From contig CAWEQO010000018.1 in the NCBI GenBank assembly GCA_963811225.1, positions 186,001 to 250,000 on the forward strand: a stretch of 64,000 bases of DNA, in the 5' to 3' direction. The translations under genes and the position numbers were made by a program. The notes beneath the pieces are model-generated. The model was given only the letters and a program-made list of their open reading frames with translations. It made no database searches and was not told the origin of the DNA. The stretch comes from CAWEQO01 sp963811225 (GTDB lineage Bacteria; Chloroflexota; Anaerolineae; Anaerolineales; Anaerolineaceae). Shown here in pieces: positions 55,855-64,000 of the stretch; the first letter of the stretch is position 1; each line of letters begins with the position of its first letter.

Positions 55855-56895
55855 CTAATCGGAGCGTTTGCGCAGGTAAGTGTGCATGATCACCGACATC
55901 ACAATGATAAAACCGTAGATCAACTGAGTCCAGAAACCGGTCAGGCCGACCGCTACGGTGGCGGCCTCGATGGTGCCGATGATGAACGCTCCCAGGAAGG
56001 TCCCGAAGATCGTGCCGGTGCCGCCGAAGACGGACGTGCCGCCCAGGAAGACCGATGCCAGGGTGTTCAGCAAGTAGCCGTCGCCCAGGCTGGGCCAGAA
56101 ATACGCCACGAAGAAGCTGTACAACAGTCCGGCAAAAGCCGAAACCAGGCCGACCAGCATGAAAGCCTGGATGCGGGTGCGCCCAGTGTTGATGCCCATC
56201 AGCTCGGCGCTTTTGGCGTTGTCGCCGATCAAGTAGATGTGCGCTCCAAAGCGGTGCCGGTTCATCAGCACCCATCCCCCAATGGTGATCAAAATCAACC
56301 AGATCATCTGCATGGGAATAAAATCGCCGATTTTGCCGACAAAAAGCGGGTAAAAGATCGTGCTCTTGATGAAGGACAGCGAGAAGTTGCCGCCTTGAGT
56401 CAATACCAGCACAGCGCCCCGCCAGAAGAACTGCGTGCCAATTGTCACAACAAGGGAAGGGATGCCGAATTTGACAATAATGGAGCCGTTGATCCAGCCG
56501 ACGGCCGTCCCTGTTATCAGAGAGGCAATGATCGCCAGGAGCACCTGGATGGTCGGGTTCTGGATAAAGCTCGTCCAGTTATAGGTGTAGTAGAAAGACA
56601 CCATCCCCATCGCCATGATCGATGGAAAAGACAGGTCCATCTCCCCGGCAACCACCACAATGGTCAGCGGAATGGCCATGATGGCGAAGAAGGGGATGGA
56701 AGACATGAAGGCCACGTAAATCTGCTTCGACAAAAAGGTGTTCGGGGCTGAAACGATAAAGACGAGCCAGAGGAGCAAAAAGACTCCTAAAATGCCCAAC
56801 TGACCGCTGTTCGACCGGGCAAATCTGCGCAGGCTGAAGGGCACTTTATAGTGCCGGGTAACTTCCGGGGTTTTTAAGTCGCTTTGAGTATCCAT
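55855..56895 (-). CDS. ABC sugar transporter permease, RbsC family
   Basis: 346 residues and eight or more membrane helices. It shows FAIMAIPLTIVVVAGEMDLSFPSIMAMG, GWINGSIIVKFGIPSLVVTIGTQFFWRG, YLIGDNAKSAELMGINTGRTRIQAFMLVG and LNTLASVFLGGTSVFGGTGTIFGTFLGAFIIGTIEAA, all BPD_transp_2 hallmarks. The homodimeric channel serves the ribose/xylose/autoinducer class of importers. It is last in the minus-strand order binding protein, ATPase, permease. Confidence 0.94.
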   Translation of the reverse strand: MDTQSDLKTPEVTRHYKVPFSLRRFARSNSGQLGILGVFLLLWLVFIVSAPNTFLSKQIYVAFMSSIPFFAIMAIPLTIVVVAGEMDLSFPSIMAMGMVSFYYTYNWTSFIQNPTIQVLLAIIASLITGTAVGWINGSIIVKFGIPSLVVTIGTQFFWRGAVLVLTQGGNFSLSFIKSTIFYPLFVGKIGDFIPMQMIWLILITIGGWVLMNRHRFGAHIYLIGDNAKSAELMGINTGRTRIQAFMLVGLVSAFAGLLYSFFVAYFWPSLGDGYLLNTLASVFLGGTSVFGGTGTIFGTFLGAFIIGTIEAATVAVGLTGFWTQLIYGFIIVMSVIMHTYLRKRSD

Positions 56896-56915
56896 TCGAT
56901 CTAACCTCGTTTTCG

Positions 56916-57674
56916 TTATTCCAGGCTGCCGGTTTCTGCAACTTGGACCATCTTCTCCATCAGCTCATTCAAGCTGATATTCTTGGTCATAAATTGACCG
57001 GCAACTGTGCCGCGGTCGATCACCACCACGCGGTCGGCGACATTGTATACGTGCAGGATGTTGTGATCGATAAAGACAGCCGATTTGCCTGCGGCTTTGA
57101 TATCATTGACAAAGTTGACCAGCTTAGCCGTCTCCTTCAACGAGAGGCCCATGGTCGGCTCGTCTAGAATAACGATATCTGCATTGAAGAACAGCGCTCG
57201 CACGATCGCCACACCCTGTTTTTCACCGCCCGAATAGGTGCCAACCTTTGAATCCGGGTTAACAGCCTTCGAGGTGAAACCCATCGATTGGGACATCAAC
57301 CGGTAGGTCTCGTCTCGCATGCGCTGCACGTCCATGAAACCCCAGCGGTTGCAGAGCTCACGGCCCAGGAAGATGTTGCGCCACAGAGTTTGCAGTTCCG
57401 CGAGCGCCCGTTCCTGATAAACCGTTTCTACCCCTAATTCCCTGGCCTTCGGAACCGTCAGATGATCCACTTTCTTGCCGTTGAAAAGGATCTCGCCGGA
57501 GGATGGCTGGTAGTACCCGGTGATGATCTTGATCAACGTCGATTTCCCGGCGCCGTTGTCCCCCAGTAAGCCGACAACCTCGTTGCGGCCCAGCTGGAAG
57601 TTGATATTCTCCAACGCTTTGACTTCGCCAAAATATTTCGATACGTTCTTCAGCTCAAGACGATACTCTTCCAT
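56916..57674 (-). CDS. ABC sugar transporter ATP-binding protein
   Basis: 252 residues with one ABC domain, unlike RbsA which has two. Walker A GLLGDNGAGKSTLIKIITG, Q-loop VYQERALAEL, signature YSGGEKQGVAIVRAL, Walker B DIVILDEPTMGLS and H-loop FIDHNI. The Q-loop and H-loop wording resembles FrcA-type transporters. The start at 57674 has GGAG upstream and matches the family start (LELKNVSKYFGEVKAL). Confidence 0.93.
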   Translation of the reverse strand: MEEYRLELKNVSKYFGEVKALENINFQLGRNEVVGLLGDNGAGKSTLIKIITGYYQPSSGEILFNGKKVDHLTVPKARELGVETVYQERALAELQTLWRNIFLGRELCNRWGFMDVQRMRDETYRLMSQSMGFTSKAVNPDSKVGTYSGGEKQGVAIVRALFFNADIVILDEPTMGLSLKETAKLVNFVNDIKAAGKSAVFIDHNILHVYNVADRVVVIDRGTVAGQFMTKNISLNELMEKMVQVAETGSLE

Positions 57675-57722
57675 AAACCTGCTCCATTCCAATATTCGAT
57701 TCCCTGCGCAGTGCATTTGCGG

Positions 57723-57786
57723 GAAATCGGGAGTATGATGCAGCCCGGCATGATGCATTTCACGGCTGCATCACACTCCCGATTTC
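57723..57786. repeat. 23-bp hairpin, one mismatch
   Basis: Arms 57723-57745 and 57764-57786, 18-base loop, between the binding protein stop and the ATPase start. It may reduce read-through into the ATPase gene. Confidence 0.75.
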
Positions 57787-57828
57787 TCGGACCGGCACTA
57801 AAATGATCGGTATGGAAATTTTCTGGAG

Positions 57829-57857
57829 AGGGAGCGCCGCGTTACGCGGCGCTCCCT
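57829..57857 (-). terminator. 13-bp GC-rich hairpin after the binding protein gene
   Basis: AGGGAGCGCCGCG-TTA-CGCGGCGCTCCCT, 21 bases after the stop at 57878. Together with the next hairpin it would favour excess binding protein, a common arrangement in ABC importers. Confidence 0.7.
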
Positions 57858-57877
57858 GTAATTGAACCGATCGTGGT

Positions 57878-59005
57878 TTAGCGGATCTGCTGCTCAACCA
57901 ACTTGGCCAGCTGCTCGACATTGTCCGCGTCGGCAAAGCCGGCGCCGGTGTCGATCTCAAGACCGGCAAAGTTATAGTTGTGGGACAGGCAAATCTGCAG
58001 CACACCGAAGTAGCCCTGCAGCCACTGCTGCTGGTCGATCACCAGCTGCAGCCAACCGCCGCGGATCGCTTCGATGGCGTTGCCGGACATATCGAAACCG
58101 GCGGCATAAACCTCACCCGGCTGCTTGCCGGCGGCTTCCAGGAAGGTCTGGACGGTGCCGGTCAGGTTGCCGTGGTCGGTGACCATCAGTTTGATGTCGG
58201 GATTGGCGGAGAAGATGCCGGTGAATAATGGCACGCCGGCGGCCGGGCTGGCGTTGGTGGCATCGTCAATTTCCTGGTAGATCACAGTCAGGCCCGCATC
58301 TTCCAGAGCTTTCTCCACGCCCTTGGTGCGCTCGCCGCGACCGGCCTGGGCTTTCAAGCCCCACAAGAAGGCCTTGTCGCCGGCTTGCACGCCGGAGCGC
58401 TTCACGGCTTCCTGGCCCAGGGCATAACCGGCCTGGTACAGGATCGCGCCGGCATAGCCGAAACCGTTGCTGGCATATTGGGCCTGCGCGATGGGCAGCT
58501 GGGTGTTCATGCTGGTCACGATAATGCCCTGCGCTTCGGCTTCGTCGATCATCGGATCAAAAGCCTCGTCACCGGGGTGGCCCATGACGGCGATGCCGTC
58601 CGGCTTGGTGGCCATCGCCTGCTGGAACTGGTCGATCATCTTGGCGGGATCCCAATCTGACCACACGTATTCCACGTCCGCGCCGGTATCCTTGGCAGCC
58701 TGGACTGCGCCGTTGTAAACGACCGTCTCAAAGCCACCGCCGGCAGTGCCGCCGGGGAAGAAGACGATCTTCGTGCCCGAGCACCAATTGGTGCCGGCAG
58801 CCGGAGCGCCGCCTTCCGTTGCGGCGGGGGCGGCGGGCGCGGCGGGAGCAGCCGGGGCCGCGGTTGCAGGGGCAGCGGCTTGCGGCTGCTGCTGCGCCGG
58901 GGCCTGGGCCTGCGTGGGCGCCGGTGCGGCTGCAGGGGCGCAAGCAGCCAGCAGAAGTGACGCCAGGGCGATCAGGGAAACGATCCATGCGACTTTCTTG
59001 AACAT
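57878..59005 (-). CDS. Sugar-binding lipoprotein of the RbsB family
   Basis: 375 residues. Signal peptide with lipobox LLLAAC, then an Ala/Pro/Gln-rich linker of about 60 residues. A type I periplasmic-binding domain follows: TKIVFFPGGTAGGGFETVVYNGAVQAAKDTGADVEYVW, PDGIAVMGHPGD, IIVTSMNTQ, IKLMVTDHGNLTGTVQTFLEA and AIRGGWLQLVIDQQQWLQGYFGVL. It resembles ribose/xylose/autoinducer binders. The start at 59005 follows AGGAGG. It is divergent from the three URO-D genes, so the ligand may be their substrate. Confidence 0.93.
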   Translation of the reverse strand: MFKKVAWIVSLIALASLLLAACAPAAAPAPTQAQAPAQQQPQAAAPATAAPAAPAAPAAPAATEGGAPAAGTNWCSGTKIVFFPGGTAGGGFETVVYNGAVQAAKDTGADVEYVWSDWDPAKMIDQFQQAMATKPDGIAVMGHPGDEAFDPMIDEAEAQGIIVTSMNTQLPIAQAQYASNGFGYAGAILYQAGYALGQEAVKRSGVQAGDKAFLWGLKAQAGRGERTKGVEKALEDAGLTVIYQEIDDATNASPAAGVPLFTGIFSANPDIKLMVTDHGNLTGTVQTFLEAAGKQPGEVYAAGFDMSGNAIEAIRGGWLQLVIDQQQWLQGYFGVLQICLSHNYNFAGLEIDTGAGFADADNVEQLAKLVEQQIR

Positions 59006-59667
59006 TCGAGCCTCCTCATTTTCTGTTGATCGAGTGAGCAAATCTGATGCTAAAAGGACGCATTGTGTCAAATGACAGCTTGTTATGAATCTCTCGTTGG
59101 GGCCTCCTCCCTTCATACCAGTTAAGTTTGTATCGCGCGAAGAGCTTCTCGCAGAAGTTGTTAAATATTAGCGGTTGAAAAGGCTTAAATCAAAACAAAG
59201 GCGCGGATCGCAGACCCTGGCCTAAAATTGATCATGTCCTTCCAGCCATATCCCGAAGCCAATCATTGGCGTCCTAGCTGCGCTTGATGCGTTTAAACCT
59301 ACCTGTCGATGTTATGAAATTGCTCTCGCTTGGGCAACTTCAGTTTTTGTGTTAAAGGATCGTCGGGCTTACCCGAATTAGGGATGCTGCATTTAATTGA
59401 TAAAGGGGAAAATTCCAAAGTAAGAACTATGAAAAATTGTACGCTAAAAGGACAATCGGGTCAAGCGAGTCGGCGTTCAAAAAGTTCGCTTTGTTATGGA
59501 CCGGCTGCGCCCTGTCATAAAAAAATCAACTTTGACTTCACCAATTCCTCACACTGTTATATACTGGACTGGAGATGGCCCTGCAGCGGTGTTTTGGCCC
59601 GAGCGTTACTCTCCAATCCCCCTGCTGCTGGAGCAACCAATAAGAAATAGAAGCGGAGGCACTCCCA
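59006..59667. other. Divergent intergenic region (662 bases) with short direct repeats
   Basis: GCTAAAAGGAC occurs at 59050 and 59442, each followed by a (G)GTCAA motif. TGTTATGRA occurs near 59082, 59310 and 59492, the first two followed by CTCTCG-TTGGG-like sequence. These could be regulator sites for the two divergent units. A weak rightward promoter (TTGACT 59532, TTATAT 59557) is possible. No gene is supported. Confidence 0.45.
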
Positions 59668-60831
59668 ATGAATCCTCGCGAGCGTGTGATGGCCGCCCTG
59701 AACCATCAAGAGCCGGATCGAATCCCGATCGACATGGGCGGAACGATCGTCACCAGTATCACCAAGAAGGCCTACGTCGAGTTGAAGCATCATCTGGGCC
59801 AGCCGGTGGAAGACATGGTCATGCTGGACTACGTCCAGCAGCTGCCGTACGTCGACGAGTCGCTCCTGGAGCGGTTCGGGGTTGATTTTCGGCTGGTGCA
59901 GCTACCGGCTGCCACTGCCCCCGGCCTGGAGGTGTTCGAGGAGGGCGATTACTACGCCTTCATCGACCGCTGGGGCTCCAAGCTGCACATGCCTAAGGAC
60001 AGCGGACTGTACTTCGACTGGGTGGACTTCCCGGTCAAGGAAGCCAGCCTGGCAGCGCTGGACGCTTACCAGTGGCCGCAGCCCGATCCGCAAGAGCATA
60101 TCCTCAAGCTCCGCCGGCAGGCCGAGCAGCTCTACCAACACACCGATTACGCCCTGGTCGGCAGCGCCGTCATCGGCGGCGGTATTTTCGAGCAGCCCGC
60201 CCGCACCATGGGCCTGCCCAACTTCCTCATGGCGCTGATGGCCGAGCCGGCCTTCGCCGACCGCTTGATGAGCCAGATCACCGATATCTACATCGAATCT
60301 TGCAATAACTATTTGGACGAGGTCGGCGAATACATCCAGGTCTTCACCTACTGGGATGACGTTGCCAGCCAGAACGGCTGGATGATCCGCCCGGAGACCT
60401 ACCGCAAGCGCATCAAGCCGCTGCAAAAGAAACTGGTCGAGGCAATCAAAAAGAAGACGGACGCCAAGCTGTTCTACCACAGCTGCGGCGCAACCTACGA
60501 CCTGATCCCCGACCTGATCGAGATCGGCTTCGACATCCTCAACCCGGTGCAGGTCAGCGCCAAAGGCATGGACACCCGCAAGCTAAAGGCCGAGTTTGGC
60601 AAGGACATCACCTTCTGGGGCGGCGGGATCGACACGCAGTTCGTGCTGCCCTTCGGCAAGCCTCAAGAAGTGCGCGACGAAGTCAAACGACGCATCGATG
60701 ACCTGGCTCCCGGCGGCGGTTTCGTTTTTGCAGCGGTCCACAACATCCAGGCCTTCGTGCCCCCCGAGAACATCGTGGCGGCCTTCGATACTGCCTTGGA
60801 ATATGGCACGTATACAGGATCGGAGCGTTAG
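59668..60831 (+). CDS. URO-D family protein (uroporphyrinogen decarboxylase/methyltransferase-like), paralogue 1
   Basis: 387 residues. N-terminal NPRERVMAALNHQEPDRIPIDMGG is the usual opening of the MtaA/CmuA-like branch. A TIM barrel contains the zinc-type motif LFYHSCGATYDLIPDLIEIGFDILNPVQVSAKGMD, and GGGIDTQFVLPFGKPQEVRDEVKRRI. HSCG is kept but the distal cysteine expected in corrinoid methyltransferases is not seen (PGGGFVFAAVHNI). No hemE neighbours, so heme synthesis is unlikely. First of three tandem genes divergent from a sugar importer; sugar-linked chemistry is inferred. AGAAGCGGAGG precedes it. Confidence 0.85.
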   Translation: MNPRERVMAALNHQEPDRIPIDMGGTIVTSITKKAYVELKHHLGQPVEDMVMLDYVQQLPYVDESLLERFGVDFRLVQLPAATAPGLEVFEEGDYYAFIDRWGSKLHMPKDSGLYFDWVDFPVKEASLAALDAYQWPQPDPQEHILKLRRQAEQLYQHTDYALVGSAVIGGGIFEQPARTMGLPNFLMALMAEPAFADRLMSQITDIYIESCNNYLDEVGEYIQVFTYWDDVASQNGWMIRPETYRKRIKPLQKKLVEAIKKKTDAKLFYHSCGATYDLIPDLIEIGFDILNPVQVSAKGMDTRKLKAEFGKDITFWGGGIDTQFVLPFGKPQEVRDEVKRRIDDLAPGGGFVFAAVHNIQAFVPPENIVAAFDTALEYGTYTGSER

Positions 60832-60832
60832 G

Positions 60833-61963
60833 ATGAAGCATCGCGAGCGAGTCCAGACTGCTCTGAGTCACGCAGCGCCCGACCGCTGCCCGCTGCAGGT
60901 CAGCTTCACGCCCGAGTTCGCCGAGCGCCTGAAAGCCGAGGTGCAGCTGGGTGGGGATCACATCCACAACCCCCACGGCGGCGGCAACACATACGAGCTG
61001 GAGCGCCTGCTGGGCGAGGATCTGCTGCTCACGTCGGTCGGCTGGGCGAATTCTTACTACCAGCAGCCCGGCGACTATACCGACGAATGGGGCATCGGCT
61101 GGAAATCGGCGGAGTATTCCACCCCTTACGGCGCCGGGCACTACACAGAGATCGCCGGGCACCCCCTGGAGGACGACAAGGCCATCGACAGCTACGAAGC
61201 GCCCGATCCCAACCGCCCGGAGCTGTACCAGGACGCCGCCTGGACACTGGAGACCTTTAAGGACGAGTACTGGATCGTGGGTGTGACGGTCACCACCATC
61301 TTCGAGACGGCCTGGGCGCTGCGCGGCTACGAACGCCTGCTGTCGGACCTGGTGACCAACCCAGACCTGGCCGGGCGCATCCTGGATATCCCCTACCGCT
61401 ACCATCTCACAGCCGCGAAAAAGCTGGCCGCGATGGGCGTCGACATGATCTGGACCGGCGATGACGTCGGCATGCAGAACCGCATGCTCATGTCGCCTAA
61501 GGTTTGGCGGCGCTTCTTCAAGCCGCGCATGGCCAACTTCATCGCCGAGCTCAAAGCCATCAATCCGGCGCTCAAAGTGGCCTATCACTCCGACGGTAAT
61601 ATCTTGCCGATCATCCCCGACCTGATCGAGATCGGGCTGGATGTGCTCAACCCGATCCAGCCGGCCAGCATGGACCCCTCCGAGCTGAAGCGCAAGTTTG
61701 GCGAGAAGCTCTGCTTCTGGGGTTCCGTCGACGAGCAGCACACCCTGCCCTTCGGCTCGCCGCAAGATGTGGCCGCCGAGATCTGCACCCGCCTGGAGAC
61801 CATCGGCCGCAGCGGCGGGTTGATCCTGGGCCCCACCCATCACGTCCAACTCGACACGCCCATGGAGAACTTTTGGGCGATGGTCAACACCATCAAAGAT
61901 ACCCGGTACGCCGAGGACCCATCCGGGAAACCGGAACAGGTGTCAGGATCAAAGGAACCCTAG
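60833..61963 (+). CDS. URO-D family protein, paralogue 2
   Basis: 376 residues. MKHRERVQTALSHAAPDRCPLQVSFTPEF opens as in paralogue 1 and the barrel pattern is the same (MLMSPKVWRRFFKPRMANFIAELKA ... VAYHSDGNILPIIPDLIEIGLDVLNPIQPASMD). The zinc-type HxC motif is HSD here: the cysteine is replaced by aspartate. FWGSVDEQHTLPFGSPQDVAAEI is kept. The start at 60833 follows the previous stop by one base and has GGAGCG upstream. The loss of the metal cysteine suggests altered chemistry or a partner role. Confidence 0.85.
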   Translation: MKHRERVQTALSHAAPDRCPLQVSFTPEFAERLKAEVQLGGDHIHNPHGGGNTYELERLLGEDLLLTSVGWANSYYQQPGDYTDEWGIGWKSAEYSTPYGAGHYTEIAGHPLEDDKAIDSYEAPDPNRPELYQDAAWTLETFKDEYWIVGVTVTTIFETAWALRGYERLLSDLVTNPDLAGRILDIPYRYHLTAAKKLAAMGVDMIWTGDDVGMQNRMLMSPKVWRRFFKPRMANFIAELKAINPALKVAYHSDGNILPIIPDLIEIGLDVLNPIQPASMDPSELKRKFGEKLCFWGSVDEQHTLPFGSPQDVAAEICTRLETIGRSGGLILGPTHHVQLDTPMENFWAMVNTIKDTRYAEDPSGKPEQVSGSKEP

Positions 61964-62962
61964 ATGACGAAACGGGAAGTGATTCAATGCGTGCTCGACG
62001 GGCAGCGGCCGCCCTACGTGCCCTGGTCGTTCGGGTTCACCGTGGAAGCCAAACAGAAGCTGCAAGCCCATTACCGGGTCGAGGATCTGCAGCCGGCGCT
62101 GGGCAACCATCTGCTTAAGTTGGGCAGCGATATCGGCTTCTTCGAGGACCTGGGCAATAACCGCTTGCGCGACGTCTTCGGCGTGGTCTGGGACCGCTCG
62201 GTCGACAAGGACATCGGTATCGTCGAGGGCTGTCTCCTTCCAAAGCCCTCCCTATCCGCTTACACCTTCCCCAATCCGCTCGACCCGCGTTTCTTCGACG
62301 GCATCCCCGCACGCATTTCCGGCTATTCCGACCGCTATCGCGTCTTTCAAATCGGTTTCTCTCTGTATGAGCGCGCCTGGACGCTGCGCGGCATGCAGAA
62401 CCTGATGATGGATTTCTACGACAATCCCGCCTTCGTAGACGGGTTGCTTAACACCATCGCCGACTACAACATCGCCCAGGTGCATCAGGCCTTACAGTAC
62501 GACATCGATGCGGTCTACTTTGGCGACGACTGGGGCCAGCAGCGCGGCTTGCAGATGGGCCCAAAATTGTGGAGGCGCTTTATTTACCCGGCGCTCCAGC
62601 GCATGTACGCCGAGGTGCACAAGAGCGGTAAGCGAGTCTTCATCCACTCCTGCGGGGATGTGGATGAGCTGTTCGACGACTTGATCGCCGCAGGGGTCAA
62701 CTGCTTCAACCCCTTCCAGCCCGAGGTGATGGACATCCACAGCCTGCACGCCCGCTACCGCGGTCGACTGACCTTCCACGGCGGCCTGTCCACCCAACGA
62801 ACGCTGCCCTATGGTAAAGTGGAGGACGTCCGCAAAGAGACTGCCAACCTGCTGGAGATGGGCAGGCAGGGCAGCTACATCCTCGCCCCCGCCCACGATG
62901 TCGAAGGCGACGTACCGCTGGAGAATATGCTGGCCTTCATCGAGATGGCCCAGGCGCAGTAA
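61964..62962 (+). CDS. URO-D family protein, paralogue 3
   Basis: 332 residues, the shortest of the three. MTKREVIQCVLDGQRPPYVPWSF replaces the RERV start. The metal-type motif is complete again (RVFIHSCGDVDELFDDLIAAGVNCFNPFQPEVMD) and is followed by FHGGLSTQRTLPYGKVEDVRKE and SYILAPAHDVEGDVPLENM. The ATG directly abuts the TAG of paralogue 2, so translation is coupled, with AAAGGAACC upstream. It ends at a 25-bp hairpin. Confidence 0.85.
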   Translation: MTKREVIQCVLDGQRPPYVPWSFGFTVEAKQKLQAHYRVEDLQPALGNHLLKLGSDIGFFEDLGNNRLRDVFGVVWDRSVDKDIGIVEGCLLPKPSLSAYTFPNPLDPRFFDGIPARISGYSDRYRVFQIGFSLYERAWTLRGMQNLMMDFYDNPAFVDGLLNTIADYNIAQVHQALQYDIDAVYFGDDWGQQRGLQMGPKLWRRFIYPALQRMYAEVHKSGKRVFIHSCGDVDELFDDLIAAGVNCFNPFQPEVMDIHSLHARYRGRLTFHGGLSTQRTLPYGKVEDVRKETANLLEMGRQGSYILAPAHDVEGDVPLENMLAFIEMAQAQ

Positions 62963-62972
62963 GCCACGGATG

Positions 62973-63036
62973 TTTCTGAGATGTAAGTGCGAGGCGCTGA
63001 CCTATGGATCGGCGCCTCGCACTTACATCTCAGAAA
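62973..63036. repeat. 25-bp perfect hairpin
   Basis: Arms 62973-62997 and 63012-63036, 14-base loop, beginning 10 bases after the stop of the last URO-D gene. Probably its transcript end. Confidence 0.85.
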
Positions 63037-63121
63037 TGGTTGCCTTCCAGCAAGATTCGGGTGGCAGCGGGATTGGCGTGTGGCTATAATCATTGCAAGT
63101 GAGGAAAACAGGAGGTAAAGA

Positions 63122-63988
63122 ATGACGGTAGCCACATACGAACAAATGGCAGAAGATTACCGGCGGATCGAGCAAGCCATCCGCTATCTCGAAGCGAATT
63201 ATCGCCGCCAACCAGGCCTGGCTGAGGTGGCCGCACAGATCGGTTTGAGCGAGTATCATTTTCAACGCCTGTTCAGCCGCTGGGCGGGCATCAGCCCCAA
63301 GCGTTTCGTCCAGGCCCTGACCATCGACTACGCTCGTCAGCGCCTGGCTGAGAGTGAATCGGTGCTCGATGCGGCCATGGAGGCCGGTCTATCTGGCCCC
63401 GGTCGGCTGCACGATCTGTTCGTCACCCATGACGCCGTCACCCCCGGCGAGTTCAAGCATAAAGGCGAAGGGCTTACCATCCGCTACGGCGTCCATCCCT
63501 CCCTCTTTGGTGAGTGCCTGATCGGCCTGACCGAGCGAGGTGTTGTCGCGCTCAACTTCATCGACGGCGATGAGCCGCGCGCCCTGCGCGAAATGGTGCG
63601 CGATTGGCCGGCCGCCGAGATCGTCCAGGACCCGCAAGCAACCGCCCCGCTGGTGGCGCGCATTTTCTCCCCAGACGCATCACAAGAAGGCAGCCCCCCA
63701 CTTCCGGTCTACATTTCCGGCACCAACTTTCAAGTCAAGGTCTGGCGGGCGCTGCTGGCGATCCCGCAGGGTTCGCTGGTCTCGTACGGCGCAATTGCCA
63801 AATCGGTGGGCCGGCCGGCTGCCACCCGAGCGGTCGGCACCGCCATCGGGCGCAACTCCGTCAGCTACCTGATCCCCTGCCACCGCGTCATTCGCAGCAC
63901 AGGCGTTATTAGCAACTACCGCTGGGGCTCTGCACGTAAGAAAGCGATCCAGGCCTGGGAAGCGGCCCGGGCAGCAGAAGCAATCTAA
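63122..63988 (+). CDS. AraC-type HTH fused to O6-methylguanine-DNA methyltransferase (Ada-like, no zinc N-domain)
   Basis: 288 residues. Residues 1-110 are an AraC DNA-binding domain (LAEVAAQIGLSEYHFQRLFSRWAGISPKRFVQALTIDYARQRL). Residues 118-200 are the ribonuclease-like AGT domain, and the last 90 the MGMT core with GTNFQVKVWRALLAIPQGSLVSYGAIAKSVGRPAATRAVGTAIGRN and the acceptor PCHRVI. It removes alkyl groups from guanine. It lacks the N-terminal zinc domain of E. coli Ada that senses phosphotriesters, as is common for Ada-like proteins. AGGAGG precedes the ATG. Confidence 0.94.
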   Translation: MTVATYEQMAEDYRRIEQAIRYLEANYRRQPGLAEVAAQIGLSEYHFQRLFSRWAGISPKRFVQALTIDYARQRLAESESVLDAAMEAGLSGPGRLHDLFVTHDAVTPGEFKHKGEGLTIRYGVHPSLFGECLIGLTERGVVALNFIDGDEPRALREMVRDWPAAEIVQDPQATAPLVARIFSPDASQEGSPPLPVYISGTNFQVKVWRALLAIPQGSLVSYGAIAKSVGRPAATRAVGTAIGRNSVSYLIPCHRVIRSTGVISNYRWGSARKKAIQAWEAARAAEAI

Positions 63989-64000
63989 CCTTTTAAAAAA

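Noticed and set aside
59330..59650. 106-residue plus-strand ORF in the URO-D promoter region
   Set aside because: No ribosome site, low complexity and no domain. It overlaps repeated motifs and the likely promoter.
59668..62962. Assignment of the three URO-D genes as hemE
   Set aside because: They open like MtaA/CmuA-type proteins, lie beside a sugar transporter and not heme genes, and three tandem copies would be odd for heme synthesis.

Overview
The window looks like part of a GC-rich Chloroflexota chromosome, most like the Anaerolineae/Caldilineae side of the phylum. This is inferred from gene content and style only: a caa3 oxidase with a cytochrome-c-fused subunit II, many glycan-use cassettes (GH3, GH4, GH94), lipobox lipoproteins, several URO-D family proteins and a two-domain protein disulfide oxidoreductase. 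No rRNA, tRNA, transposase or CRISPR array was seen.

Layout. (1) 1-7776, minus strand: a translationally coupled aromatic amino acid operon, aroH-aroF-tyrA-aroA-aroE-aminotransferase-aroC-aroK/aroB fusion. It is preceded by a tyrosine-rich leader peptide, an antiterminator pairing and an intrinsic terminator, which together form a classical ribosome-stalling attenuator. (2) 7874-13305: a small orphan protein, a helical-repeat protein with a C-terminal nuclease-like domain, and a UspA-permease-UspA operon. (3) 13624-23317, plus strand: a LacI regulator with operators, an oligosaccharide/peptide-type ABC transporter and a GH3 beta-glucosidase. (4) 23511-31821, minus strand: a cupredoxin lipoprotein, a two-component system and a caa3 oxidase operon carrying two subunit III genes. 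(5) 32021-36333: BadF-type sugar kinase, GH4 glycosidase, GT87-like membrane protein, nitroreductase. (6) 37013-47343, minus strand: LacI, two GH94 phosphorylases, a mutarotase-like protein, then PdxA2, a LarA-like racemase and a DUF1537 kinase. (7) 47512-53027: TlpA, a probable selenocysteine-containing disulfide oxidoreductase read through an in-frame UGA, an AsnB-like protein without the glutaminase cysteine, a nucleotidyltransferase, a phosphoesterase and a DUF2179 membrane protein. (8) 53252-63988: a UxaA/GarD dehydratase, a transglutaminase lipoprotein, a ribose-type ABC transporter divergent from three tandem URO-D family proteins, and an AraC-MGMT fusion.

Two findings stand out. One is the tyrosine attenuator of the whole shikimate/tyrosine operon (7573-7776). 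The other is the UGA-encoded UPYC active site, with a SECIS-like hairpin directly after the UGA (48904-48946). A third pattern is a set of twelve long, nearly perfect, mutually unrelated intergenic palindromes, several starting within about 20 bases of a stop codon. Nine single-base frameshifts break otherwise intact genes. I treat these mainly as probable sequencing indels and annotate the reconstructed genes at full length.
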